A stretch of 64,000 bases of DNA, taken from positions 3,410,001-3,474,000 of the forward strand of contig JAITYX010000054.1 in assembly GCA_021018815.1 (NCBI GenBank), given 5' to 3'. This DNA comes from Talinum fruticosum. Taxonomy: Eukaryota; Streptophyta; Magnoliopsida; Caryophyllales; Talinaceae. Numbering within the stretch: position 1 is the stretch's first letter; the number at the start of each line of letters is the position of its first letter. Positions 10,661-21,963 of this stretch are shown piece by piece. Both the position numbers and the translations under genes were made by a program. Below the pieces are notes generated by a model. It ran no database searches. It saw only the letters and a list, made by a program, of their open reading frames with translations, and was not told the origin of the DNA.

Positions 10661-12824
10661 TCTCTAATTCTCCATATCTAAGCAAATTTCTATCACGAAT
10701 TATGTTGTAATTGAATAATTAGACAATTAGATATGAATGAGATTTGTGTTTTGAACTGGTTGTGTGGAATTGAAAGAATCTTGGGAGCAAGTGAAATCGA
10801 ATTTAGGGTTTATTATGTGTAGATATCACATTGGAAATTAATTTGGATTTATTTATAATTGTGAATGTGCTTGTTCACTTTTATGAGTATAAATGAATTG
10901 TTTGGTTATGAAAGAATCGGGAGAAAGATATTGAGGATGACTGAAATATAAACATGTATGTTGTTGTGAGTTGCTTTCAAGGATGTGTAATTGGAGATTG
11001 ATGGAAAATTGAATTTATTTGTGTATGTGTGCTAAAGTTGAGCAAGCTAATGTAGTTGAATTTTGATTTGGTTAAGAAAGAGTTAATCAATTTGAAATGT
11101 GAAAATTTGATAGAGTATGGAGGTATATTAATGTGTGTGAATCAAATGGAAATTGGGTATGCTAAGTTTTGGATTGAAAATATGAAATAAAAATTGGCTA
11201 TGAAGTTGAAGGTTTTATTGGAATTAACGGAGATTTTATTCGAAGTGAGTTGTGATGAGGGGAAAATAAGCCGGTAAGTGCTTTGATTGCAATGAGACAT
11301 GAATGACTAAGTGAGTAACAATTTTAAAGAATGTTTTGGATATTATTCAAAGAGAGAAGGATCGAAAAGAAATTCGGAATGTTGAATCGAGTTGAGAAGG
11401 GCGGGAAAAATAGATTTTTATTAAAATTGTGAAAGCTTTAAGTATAAATTAATTTTGAGCGGCAAGTGAGAAATTAAAAGAAACCGAATGTAACAGATTA
11501 CTGGAAAAAAATATGAAAATGAGATAAGAGATCTAATTTATCGAATCAAATTACTTTCGGAAACAAAAAATTGACTGAACGACTTCATCAAAGAAAATAA
11601 CGAAAAGCGATATATAAAGCAAAACGAACAACTATTTGAGGTATGTTACCACTTGTCCCTTTCGAAATGTTTAATGTTCACTTGTTTTACTAAAATTTTA
11701 ATTGTTTCTCGTTAATTGCTTATAAATGCTTGCTATGAGAACGAATCGTATTGGGCTCTCCTTGATAGCCAGGAGCCCTACTTGGATTGTTTAACTGAAA
11801 TTATTGTTACAATGTAAATGTATTAGTGTCCTACAGCTGATCAAGAATTGAAAAGTTTACGAAAATGAAAATAAGAATTTGGTTTAAAAGAAAAGAGTGA
11901 ACTAATCTATTAAATCATATCGTGAGTAAGAATTATTTGTGCATGTTATGATGACGATGGAATAAGAGGTGATTGAATTGTAGACACATATATTTATATA
12001 TGTTAATTTAATTAATATAAGTATTTTGCGACTCAACTTCGAGGTAATATATGTAAAGAGCAAAATTGACAACTAATAATGAAATAGGATGGAACTCATG
12101 AAGCTATCTTGGAAAAAAATGAATGAAATGATGAAATAATATGTGGGTGTAAGTGTCTCAACTAAATGGAAAGAATTATGTACAAAAGAGGGCTTGATGT
12201 TTGATGTTTTGAATTGTTACGATTAATAATTGGATCTTAATATAAGAAGTGATTAATGTGGTTGAACTTAACCGAATTGATAAAATGAAATGCTTGGTGA
12301 TTTTTAAAACAAGTACTAATGTATATAACCGATCATGGAGAGAAAAAGTGATAAAGCTTGAGTCTCTAATGGGAGAAAGAGGAAATAAACCCATTGATTA
12401 TCCCATATGAATTAAGATTATATCTTTAATAGTTCATGTTGAATTTGTATGAATACAAAAATCAAATGGAAATAATATGGAAAGTAAATCGAAAATTAGA
12501 AATTTCTCCAAGAATGGATGTAAATATGCTAAAGACAAAGTAATCGATAGAATCGGATTCCTTTAAACGAACGAAACCGAATTGGAATTGTGCATACGCA
12601 AAAAAATCGAATTGAAATTCTGCTACAGGAACAATCAACAATCAAAAGGTTGGCGTACCAAGGTACGTTATTTGCTTATACCTTTGCCTAAAAGTGAAAG
12701 TTTTACAACATTGATAGTTCATGCTTACCAATTCATGGCATTTATAAATATGTTTTAACGGTTTTATCATGATTAGGCCATGCAAAGGAACAATTAATCG
12801 TTATGATGGTCTATGACCGCATAT

Positions 12825-12866
12825 AATCGTAATCATAATTGTAATCGTAATCGTAATCGTAAATGG
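12825..12866 (+). repeat. Short aatcgt microsatellite
   Basis: Six-base units close to aatcgt/aatcat run in tandem here (ataatcgtaatcataattgtaatcgtaatcg...). The array lies inside the solo LTR. Confidence 0.8.
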
Positions 12867-13542
12867 TTGATCCGGGGACGCTTGGACAACGTTGCACTGC
12901 TAGCGAGCATTTAACCGTTAATCATTCAATTGTTCACAGCTGATTGCCGAATGGTTCACTAAACCTAGGAGTCGGATTACATATTGTCTTAATTGATTGT
13001 TTCATAGTACGGGTCCTAAGCATGGTTAATCGAAAAAGTGAATTAGCAATCATACCGTTTATTCAAGATAAATGATTTAAGATATGCACGTATTTAACAG
13101 TAGCATAATTTATTATTTTATTTGATAAGGGTAACGTATCGAGTTTCTAGCTCACACGTCTATTGTTTTTTATGTTTTAAATTTTTAGGAAGTCGAGTAC
13201 ATGACAGTCTATTCACAATCACGCATAAAGTTTAAATAGGAAGAAAAAGATAACGCTGGTCGGAAGAAGTGATGTATGGTTGTTCGTCTTAACCCCATAC
13301 TTGCTAGTCCCCTCCTTGGTCTCGTAGCTCATGATTCTTCTCGAGCCGATCCTCGGCGTTTTGAAAATTGCATTTTCTATGAAGAAATTTCAGGTTGAAT
13401 TTGAATAATTGATTTGCTCAAATGAATTTGCCTTATTTTCATTTTGAAAACGGCGATAACATCTCCCAATTTACAAGTCTTCCGCTGCGATCGGTAATAA
13501 ATTACTTATTTATGTGGTTACGTATTGGGGCGTTACATTAGA

Positions 13543-14435
13543 TGACCTAAAGTCTAAGGAATGCGTGCTTGAAAATATGATGTTCCATGAGGTTATCTCG
13601 CCTCATTCTAAATTTGAGCCTTTAATTTGTGTGCTAATAGCTCTTTTATTTGTATGATAGAAGATTGGTGTCTTCCTTGAGTATTCTTGGAATTGTTGTG
13701 GTTGTATAACCTTTTCAATAACGAGCCCCCACGTTCTTTTTGGGTGCTTATGTCTAGCTCCTTTCGAATGTTGGAGAATTGGTGAACTTCAATATTCTTG
13801 GTTGGATTCTTAAAAGGTGGCGATACTTGTGACTTTCTTGATGCTCGATGCTTGATTAAATAATTCCTTGTAGGGTACTTTATTATTAAGTTTTGTATTC
13901 TTAGGAGTTTGACTCATGCAAAGGAGATGTATGCAAGACTCAGTTCTAAAAACAAATGCATTCTTTTATTAAGATGATGCAAAAAGTTCAAAAATACAAA
14001 GACAAAATTACACTTTAGCCCCCACTCCCAAAAATAGAGCCTAAAGAAGGGTAGGTCGCTCGAATCGCAATGTATTGCTGCCGCGGTGACCGTGAACCTA
14101 ACGGTTTGGTTCTAAATCCGACTGGCATGCTTCTTGATAATTCGGTGCCTTTCCCCAATTAGTTTTTGCTCCTCTGGATAGGACAAAGTGGCTTTTGGAT
14201 TTGGGAAATTGGAAATGAAAATTGGGATCAAGATTAGTTTTAGGGCCAAACTTCATGGGCTTCCTATGTATCCGCTATAGCGGAAATCGAGCCTTCATAG
14301 TTCAAAAGAAGTATGATTTGGGTTTTTTTTCGAAGACAGGAAAAGGAAATAATTATACAATGGATATGGAAAAAGGGGAAAGGCAAGCTTTATTAATATC
14401 CCTTATGAGTGATTGGCTCATTGGATGATCTTTTA
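13543..14435. other. Gypsy-derived DNA between solo LTR and gag fragment
   Basis: The first part continues the 3' UTR interrupted by the solo LTR. At 13915-14040 a block (tgcaagactcagttctaaaaa, then cattcttttattaagatgatgcaaaa) is a diverged copy of 16700-16800, the region upstream of the antisense ORF of element A. The rest (14040-14435) has no assignable frame. Confidence 0.5.
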
Positions 14436-14439
14436 CCTG

Positions 14440-15278
14440 GTTGAAACTTGTTCTTCTTCTATGAGCATGCTAGCATCTATGAGTGTTTTGAAGTCCATGA
14501 CGAGTAAGAACTTCAGGTGCTAATGATAGGCAAGTTGTAGGTTCTTGATGATTAATCCGATCCGATCCTTTTTAGATGGTTGATCCGTCATGTGGGCAGC
14601 CGTCACCCTCCAATGAGTAAGGAAGTCGGTGAAGCTTTCATCCTCTCCTTGCTTGATTAATTCTAAGTCCCGAAGAGTGACTAGTAAATCAGTATTGTAG
14701 GAGTATTGATGTAGGAACTCTCGACAAAGATCCTTCCAATTTGTGACTTTGTGTGGGTCGACAGCATTGTACCAGTTCATGACGTCTTCGTCGAACGTCC
14801 ATGGGAATATGACATGGTATGGTCCTCCGGTACATTCTTTAGAGTCGGTGCCCCTACGAAGTTCCTCACGTGGTAGTGAGGGTTCTCGGTTCCGTGAAAC
14901 TTAATGTTAAGCATAGTGAATTTTGGGGGCAACTTTCCTTTAGGGATTGAAGTTAATCCCTCGGCCTAATAGTAGTGATTGAACATTGATGATTCCCGCA
15001 ATGACTTCTCTATCCAATCTATTCTTGGAAGCGATCGAGGATGGGGTTTAGGGCGAGATTTTCCTTCTTTTAATTTCTCTTTGGACTTTGATTTCTTCTC
15101 CGAGTTCTTTGTGTATGAGATTGAGGGTTTCTTCTATTGACTCAATTTTCTTATCCCGAGCCTCAATCTTGGATTCTACTTTAGCAACAGACTCTTTGAT
15201 CAAGGTCATGATGGGCGTTTGCTTTGGCTGGTTGACCATTTTTAGAGGAGGATTGAGTTTAGACCTTGGGCGGCACAT
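14440..15278 (-). pseudogene. Tat/Ogre-like gag fragment
   Basis: Read leftwards, the N-terminal part (15278-15048) is a charged coiled-coil-like stretch (ESVAKVESKIEARDKKIESI). The core (14780-14440) holds the retrotransposon gag signature: WYNAVDPHKVTNWKDLCREF, then LELIKQGEDESFTDF and W-R. It parallels the gag at 57140-58289, so it is a second copy of the same kind of gene. Frame changes lie between 14780 and 15048. No protease or RT follows on the left; only 3' UTR-like DNA does, so the copy is internally deleted. Gag would form the particle shell. Confidence 0.75.
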
Positions 15279-15509
15279 TGGTGTTACTAGTAAGGGTGTA
15301 GGACGTACTCGGTGTGTTACATACTAATGCGGGAAGTATTGGTGTCAACCGGAGCGAGGGTTCTAGATTTGAGTTGGATTACCTATCTTGTATCCCAAAA
15401 GAGTATGATCGGGATTGGCTCGTGGAAAAAGTTGTAGGGGAGATGGGGCTTAAGTGCTCGACTCGAGTAACGACTAATCCTAGGATAAAAGAAAATGATA
15501 TGTTCTTTT

Positions 15510-16425
15510 AATTGGATGCACGCAAAGAATGCAAAACAAATGGAATGGAATGTATGCAACAATGCACATGACTTAATATGGGATGATTTTATGATTTGGC
15601 TAGTGCATAACTCGAAATGTATAGATAGTTATTCCTAAAGGAAGATGAATTTGTTTTAGCTAAATGAGAAATGAAAATGCAAAACCGACTCACCTAATTT
15701 GAGTCGAATTTTAATTTAACTAATGCAAATGAAAGGCCCTCCTAATTAGAGATGAATTTAATCTTGGCTAATGCGAAAATAAAATGATTGGACTCACCCT
15801 AATTGGGATGATTTTATTTTTGGCTAATGCAAAATGGATGCACATATCTTGAGATGAAATTTGCTTTTGGCTAATCCAAGCCGGGCGCACCTATCTTGAG
15901 ATGAAATACAAAATGGAATGCAAGACTGGACTCAACTAATTTGAGATGATTTTGAAATTTGGCTAATGTAGAATAAAATGGATAAACACCTTAATTAGGA
16001 CGAATTTATTTTTAGCTAATGCAAAATGGAATGCAAGAGTGGACTCCTAATTTGAGATGATTTTGAAAGTTGGCTAATGCAAAAATGAACCCACATATTT
16101 GAGATGAAATTTACTTTTGGCTAAATGAAATATGAAAATGAAAATAACGGACTCACCTAATTTAAGATGAATGGCTAAATGCAAAAAGGAAATACAAATA
16201 TAGACTCACCTTATTTAGGATGAAATTTACTTTTAGCTAATGCAAGATTGGACTCACCTACTTTGAAATGATTTTGACTTTTGCTAAATGCAAAAAGGAA
16301 TGTAATTATTGGACCGACCTAAAAGGGGAGGTAATTTTGGACTTTTGGTTAAAATGCACAAATAGACCGACTCAAAGAGGTTCATTATTTTATTTTTAGT
16401 TTTGCACCCATGAAAATAACCATCA
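15510..16425 (-). repeat. Leader tandem repeats of the left Tat-like copy
   Basis: About a dozen diverged units of 40-70 bp built on the words ggactcacctaattt, gagatgattttg and ttggctaatgcaaa. They match the cleaner 41-bp array in the leader of element A (58683-58925). As there, they lie upstream of gag on the minus strand. The LTR and primer site expected to the right are missing; the copy stops near 16425. Confidence 0.75.
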
Positions 16426-16694
16426 CTTTTGATCGAAGGATCTCCCGGAAGAATGCGTTGCACACAACAATGCCCTTTAGTTAATCGTAACTTGCATTAA
16501 CAAGTTTGTTCCCTCAACCTTGGTAGACAACGGATCAGCACAACGTGTGTCCTCGGCGAACTGCTAAGAGGTTAGGAATTAGATAGCAACAACTCTCTAA
16601 ACAAATTGTTCATCTCCAAGCATATGATAATTCTAGAAGAACAATCTTGGGAACAGTGACCTTACCAATCAATATAGGGCCGGCTGAGAGGAAC
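16426..16694 (+). pseudogene. Inverted fragment of a gypsy aspartic protease gene
   Basis: On the + strand it reads SKDLPEE, then VAHNNAL and INKFVPSTLVDNGSA, a retropepsin region with an intact D-N-G active-site triplet. It is collinear, in reverse complement, with the protease part of element A (about 56185-56480), up to the shared word ggccggctgagaggaac. In-frame stops occur. Its orientation is opposite to every neighbouring gag-pol piece, so it marks a rearrangement. The left edge abuts leader repeats, and the right edge abuts the region upstream of the antisense ORF. Confidence 0.75.
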
Positions 16695-17153
16695 GAAGAC
16701 TCTTATGCAATGAGATGAAATGCAAGACTCAATTCTAAAAATGCGTTCTTTTATTAATATGATGCACAAAACTTAGGAAAATAACAAAGAAGAGAAAAAA
16801 ATTTAGGCCAAGCCCCATTTCCCTAAAAGAAAATAATAAAAAGAAAATAAGAAATCTCAAGTGCATAATCCAAGTAATGTGCACGCCACGGGTTAGGATA
16901 AGAAACAAAATAACCAAGAAGCTGCTCGGGTCCGCAAGAAAACGTGAAATAGGCTGGGCTCGAGGTGGGGCCGGCGTCGGCCATCTTTGAGTCCCACAAG
17001 GACCGTAGTGCGTTGTTGTTCTAATCATAATAGGAATCAAAGAGCTCCGAAAAACGCCTATAAATACGGTCGTTCAACATAACAAGAAGTATACACACGA
17101 AAACCTTCACCTAGCCGAGAAAATATCCGCCTCGCCAACCATACATAAAACCA
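16695..17153 (+). promoter_or_regulatory. Putative promoter and leader of the antisense ORF
   Basis: A TATA-like motif, tataaata, lies at 17059-17066, 88 bp before the ATG at 17154. Upstream is a conserved block (tgcaagactcaattctaaaaatgcgttcttttatt) that recurs diverged at 13915-13980 and inverted at 63610-63690. The inverted copy also keeps a TATA-like motif and the leader word ccttcacctagccg. Conservation across copies supports a regulatory role; promoter activity is inferred. Confidence 0.6.
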
Positions 17154-17926
17154 TGGATTTCATGTCCGAATTAACCCGGTGGATGCATGAGATGAGCAAC
17201 ATGGATAGGTCGGGGTTATCCAATTATGGGCTAAGTGTCCTCTTTAGCATCCGTCAGGTGAAAATTTACTGGCCTTTCCTAAGGGCAGCAGCGTAGCTTC
17301 TTGGGATCACCTTTAGGTTCGAGGATAAGAAATTGTGTCCCCTACCCGAAGAGTTTGATATCATACTAGGCGGTTTTAGGTGAACAAAATCAGTTGTGTC
17401 CAAAACCTCGGAAAATCTTCATGAAAAGTATCAGTATCTTCTAAAAGCGAGTAAAAAGCATCTAGGGTGGATCCTTATTGGGAATCGGGTTAACTTAACC
17501 AATCTGATGCAGCATTACAGACAACATTTATGCTTATGCTTCGAGTCTATCATCATCTCGAGACGACGAGCTATAATCACTTGCATGATAGGCGGATTCT
17601 TGCTAGGAGGGGATCATGAGGATTTAGCACCGGCGTTGCTGCTGAGCCCGGTGGAATAGTTAGAGGATTACTTGTTCCCTAACTTCGATAATAGTTGCTA
17701 AAACAATAATTGGCCTAGACCGAGCTGAAGCGAATGCCGAATAGAATTTTCGCGGCAGCCCCTGTTGTGCGGGTAAGCACGAAAACCGACGAAAGCAAAC
17801 AACGGTAACCTTCGGCCCATACTGAAACCTAACTTTCGTCCCTCATGTTTCGACTCTATTTTTTATTTCGATTTTGCTCTTGTTGGGCCAAAAAAATAAA
17901 AATAGAATTTGACTGTGTAGGACACT

Positions 17927-18445
17927 AATTTCCGATTTTGCATCCGTGATGTGCTAATCAGCTAATGGAACATGTGAAACTTATCGAATCTCCCCTAACT
18001 TGGACACATACCTAGCAACTCACTTTTGCCCGTGTAAATGAACATCGGCGGTAGTTGACCGTCCTACTTCCCGATAGGAAGAATGTCTCAAAAATCACAC
18101 CAATGATCCGATATGGTATGTTAAGCATTGAAAGGTATCTCAATTCAAAACGCATTACATGCAGAGCATCCATGTATTCGTCTATTGGGCCCGGAGGAGA
18201 GCACTTATTACTTTTCAAGCCTTATGGTGCGGCAAATGGTTAGAGAACAAGTGATTCCACTAATGGATTGTATCCGGCCCGCGACATTTGACTTGTTTAG
18301 AGGACACGGTAGCTCTAGACGAATTGGGTCATGGCCCGAGTATTGGAGAGGTCTCCGAACTGCTGACCCCTCAATCCTAAGGACAACCGACGGAGTTGTA
18401 AATATCGTTGTTTCTCCCTATTATCCCCTATTATCCTTCGTGGAT
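17927..18445 (+). repeat. 519-bp tandem duplication, copy 1
   Basis: Starts aatttccgattttgcatccg and ends ttatccttcgtggat, followed at once by copy 2. The copies differ at only about a dozen positions by eye. It lies in the antisense ORF. Confidence 0.95.
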
Positions 18446-18964
18446 AATTTCCGATTTTGCATCCGTGATGTGCTAATCAGCTAATGGAACATGTGAAACT
18501 TATCGAATCTCCCCTAACTTGGACACATACCTAGCAACTCACTTTTGCCAGTGTAAATGAACATCGGCAGTAGTTGACCGTCCTACTTCCCGATAGGAAG
18601 AATGTCTCAAAAATCACACCAATGATCCGATATGGTATGTTAAGCATTGAAAGGTATCTCAATTCAAAACGCATTCGCATACAGCATCCATGTATTCGTC
18701 TATTGGGCCTCGGAGGAGAGCACTTATTACTTTTCAAGCCTTATGGTGCGGCAAATGGTTAGAGAACAAGTGATTCCACTAATGGATTGTATCCGGCCCG
18801 CGACATTTGACTTGTTTAGAGGACACGGTAGCTCTAGACGAATTGGGTCATGGCCCGAGTATTGGAGAGGTCTCCGAAACCGTTGACCCCTCAATCCTAA
18901 GGACAAGCGACGGAGTTGTAAATACCGTTGTTTCTCCCTATTATCCCCTATTATCCTTCGTGGA
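18446..18964 (+). repeat. 519-bp tandem duplication, copy 2
   Basis: Direct tandem copy of 17927-18445. Differences include gcccgtg/gccagtg, cattacatgcagag/cattcgcatacag and gggcccgg/gggcctcgg. Its right end runs on into unique antisense-ORF sequence. Confidence 0.95.
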
Positions 18965-19266
18965 TAATAGAAATCGATCCTGAGCGACGGAAAGCACTAA
19001 GACTTAGAGAATTAAATCCGGAAGAAGTCTGCTCCTGTTGCTGCCACTTTACAAATTCGTGAGGTCAACCCTCGGATGGCTGCACGCGCACATTGAAAAG
19101 AAACTAAAGCAAAAGAAACCGAAAAAAGAGGGCCCGCCGAATCCAGGAGCTTAAGGAACGCACCCGATACGAGGAAACCGAGTGTAGCGATCCTAAAGGA
19201 AAGAAAGTGAAAATAGACTAGGACTTGAATCCTTAGGAATTTGAGATAGAATATAATGAGGATTAG

Positions 19267-19640
19267 TTTTGCCTCTTTAGAACAATGTTTATTTGTTTTA
19301 CAAGTAGTATGCTTGCAATTAAATTCCCTTTATTAGCTATGTATTCGGGTAAGTAGTAGGCTTACCCTTATTGAATAAAAGTAAGTGTTATACTATGCTT
19401 TTCATATCTTTTATCGCTCACATAGAGGTAAAATAATAGAAAACCAATATACATATTGGGCTGTCCTGTTGGACTATCCAAGCAAATAAACGAACTAAAG
19501 AAAACCAGAAAAATACAAGAAAAACCGCGGCCCCGACCAGTCCACCATTGATCGGGTGGTGGCCGACGCCTCCTGGCCTAAACCTAGTTGGGCCGGGCTT
19601 CGCCTACTACCTAGGTATGTGCTAGGCATAATACTTCTTT
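19267..19640. other. Spacer between antisense ORF and integrase
   Basis: AT-rich at 19267-19470 (the convergent 3' ends of the + strand antisense ORF and the - strand pol meet here), then GC-rich at 19520-19620. No separate gene is seen. The integrase C-terminus may extend into the right part. Confidence 0.5.
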
Positions 19641-20700
19641 AACCGATCCGGATTAGTATATTGAAAGAACTCTTCTCCTTCCAAATCGGTTAATTTTACT
19701 ACTCCACCGGGCAAAATCCGATTAAGTATAAATGGGTCCTGCTAGTTGGATCTCAATTTCCTCGATGGATCTTGAATTGGAGCTCGACCTCTCGAAGGAC
19801 TAAATCCCCAATATGCAAATTGCGAGTCTTAACTTTCTTATTAAATGCCCTGGATATACGAGCCTGGTATATGTGGACATTATGCGGGGCATTGAGGTGT
19901 CTCTCATCCAACGAACACTAATTCCTCATAACGTGCTTTAGCCCACTCAACTTCGAGAATTTGACTCTCAGCAATTATCCTTAACGAAGGAATGGAAATC
20001 TCAACTAGAAGGATCTGTTTTCATGCCATAGACTAGGGAGTAAGGCGTTGCTCCCATGGAGGATCTTATACAAGTTCTATAACCCCACAAAGCGAAGGGT
20101 AATTTATCCGGCCAATCCTTATAAGTAACTCGTCATTTTCTCCACTATTTTTCGAATGTTCTTATTAGCGGCTTCAACTACTCGTTGGTCCGATGACAAT
20201 AAGGAGAAGATTTGTGATGTTGGATTTTATACTTATCCAACAAATCTGCTACTTCCTTCTTAAAATGACTATCATGGTTATTTATAAGCTCATGAGGCAC
20301 TCCATAACGACGGATAATATTCCGCGTGATAAATTTAGCTACCTGTTTCAGCGTCGTGGTCGCATAAGAAGTCGCTTCTACCCATTTCGTGAAGTAGTAG
20401 AATTGCTACTAACACAAATTCGTGACCACCTGTTCCTTTAGGAGTCACCTTGCCAATAATGTATATTCCCCAAACTAAAAACGACCAGGGTGAGGATAAT
20501 GTCGTGAGAAATGACGGGGTTGGTGTTGTAAATTTGCATACACCGACATTTATGGCACCTTCTAACAAAGTCGTGACAATCCGCTGCCATAGTTGACCAA
20601 TAATAGCCAAGTCTCCGAACCTTCTAGACCAACATTCTACCGTTCATGTGCGGTCCACATTCTCCTCCGTGAATTTGTTCCATAATGCGTTTTGCTTCAT
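19640..20700 (-). pseudogene. Element A integrase
   Basis: Integrase joins the cDNA to host DNA. Read leftwards: a zinc-binding region remnant (DFVRRCHKC, about 20515-20580), then the first catalytic block WGIYIIGKVTPKGTGGHEF (about 20430-20490). In this family the block normally has Asp where Tyr now stands (WGID), so a catalytic residue is lost. Next comes VLVAILLLHEMGR (the family has DYFTKW-like residues here). The third catalytic block is visible as QRVVEAANKNI near 20155-20190. Frameshifts are present. It sits directly downstream of the RNase H domains, the gypsy order. Confidence 0.8.
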
Positions 20701-20959
20701 GTTGATTGACATAAAGTAAACCGATCCCGAGTTAGTTTTCTTAAACAACCTGTCCTTGACTAAGGAAGAATTGTGCAGCCAACATCCTAATGGCTCGTTG
20801 GGCTCTAGGTGTGGAGTCCAAAGGATATTCTTGGTTATCCAAATAATGATAAATATCATGATACCAACTAATATAGTCGATAATAGATACTTCCAAGGCG
20901 TAGACGTGTGCGAGGCTAACTCCGTGGCTCGATGTGAATAGGCATTGAGTGAATGCCAC

Positions 20960-21475
20960 TAGGAATTATTGATCATAGATGCCAACTTAGCTAGTGCATC
21001 CGCAAATTGATTATCATCCCTAGAAAGGTAAGTGAAGGAAATCTTCTCGAAGTGTTTAGATAATTCTGTTAAATACATTTAGTAAGTTGCCAAGGCTTCA
21101 CTACATACCTTCCACCTTTGTGAAATCCGGCTAATGACCAAACTAGAATCACCGAACACTCGATATTCTTGATCCCGATCTTTGTTGCAGCTTCAAGTTC
21201 CGTGATACAAGCTTCGTACTCGTAGCATTATTGGTAACCTTGAAGTCTAGCTTAACCGAAATGGGAGTATGTCCTCCCTCCGGTGAGACTAAAAGAATCC
21301 CTACTCCAAAGCCCTTCGATTGGAAGCGCCATCAAAGCACATTGTCCAAACATCCACCTCTACTTGTAAAATATCTCGCGTCCGGGAAGTCAAGGTGTTC
21401 GGTTTGCGATTCGGACACGGGTAAATTTGCTAAGAATTTTGATACTACTCTGCCTTTGATTGCTTTTTGAGGAAT
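20960..21475 (-). pseudogene. Element A second (archaeal-type) RNase H domain
   Basis: On the minus strand a CFDGASN motif (first catalytic Asp; FDGASN at 21319-21336) is followed by GILLVSPEGGHTPISVKLDF, a TNNA word, and then CITELEAATKIGIKNIE near 21115-21205. This is the pattern of the additional RNase H found next to the ordinary one in Tat-lineage elements; it would degrade RNA in the RNA-DNA hybrid. Frameshifts break it. Confidence 0.7.
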
Positions 21476-21963
21476 AAACTTGAGTTTGAATTCGATAGCA
21501 TGACATTCCATCGCGCTATCTTACTGCTGATAGTCGGTTGCTCAAGTATGTACTTAATAGGATTCATGGCTGCTACCACATGTATCATGTGGGTCAACAT
21601 GTAGTTGAGCTTCTTGGTAGCCTAAACTAAAGCCAAAGATGTCTTCTCTAATGGTGTATATCTAGTCTCATAATCCAGGAACTTCTTGCTAAGATAGTAG
21701 ATTGCGCGTTCTTCTTTTCTCGTCTTGCTTGGGCTAACATGGCTCCCATAGTCTGTCTTTGTCGTTGTCGGATACAAAAGCAAAGGTTTCCCGATTGGGG
21801 TGGAACTAACACCTGGAGGATTAGCCAAGTATTCCTTAACGTTCTCGAATGCTTGTTGGCACTCGACATCCCAAATGGGCTCGGATCCTTTCTTTAACTT
21901 CTTAAAAATAGGTTCACATACCATAGTCGGTTTTGATATGAAATGACCGATGTACTGCAACAT
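21476..21963 (-). pseudogene. Element A RT-linked RNase H domain
   Basis: One open frame (21963-21622) reads MLQYIGHFISKPTMVCEPIF, then WDVECQQAFENVKEYLANPP, then IYYLSKKFLDYETRYTPLEK. These are the standard markers of the gypsy RT connection and its RNase H. The expected Asp near the start of the domain is not clear. The downstream part to 21476 is in shifting frames. Confidence 0.8.

Larger units (their letters stand above)
9873..13537. mobile_element. Probable solo LTR of a gypsy element, 3.7 kb
   Basis: It starts tgtaacaccgg and ends ggggcgttaca, which gives the TG...CA ends and short inverted termini of plant gypsy LTRs of the TGTAACACCC type. Direct repeats ttgga (9868-9872) and ttaga (13538-13542) flank it, a 5-bp target duplication with one mismatch. 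No gag or pol is present, so it looks like an LTR left by recombination between two LTRs. The length fits the long LTRs of Tekay/Del chromoviruses, but that assignment is inference. Confidence 0.7.
17154..19266 (+). pseudogene. Antisense ORF of a Tat-like element (DUF7745-like), broken
   Basis: It lies between integrase and the expected 3' LTR of element A and runs opposite to gag-pol, the arrangement described for the extra antisense ORF of several Tat-lineage elements. From the ATG at 17154 the frame reads MDFMSELTRWMHEMSN. It has an in-frame TAG at 17295-17297 and continues with FRFEDKKLCPLPEEFDIIL, typical of the plant mobile domain where a pattern like F-R-F...E-L-C/T-P-T-x-E-E is found. 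A C-terminal block (GPEE, VRQMVREQVIP) follows in a duplicated segment. The likely end is a basic stretch and an acidic tail (EFEIEYNED, stop at 19264-19266). Function is unknown. Stops, frameshifts and a 519-bp duplication break it. Confidence 0.65.

Noticed and set aside
10345..10710. Proline/arginine-rich ORFs on both strands in the GC-rich island
   Set aside because: Open on both strands because the DNA is C-rich; no domain, and it lies inside a TG...CA block that looks like an LTR.
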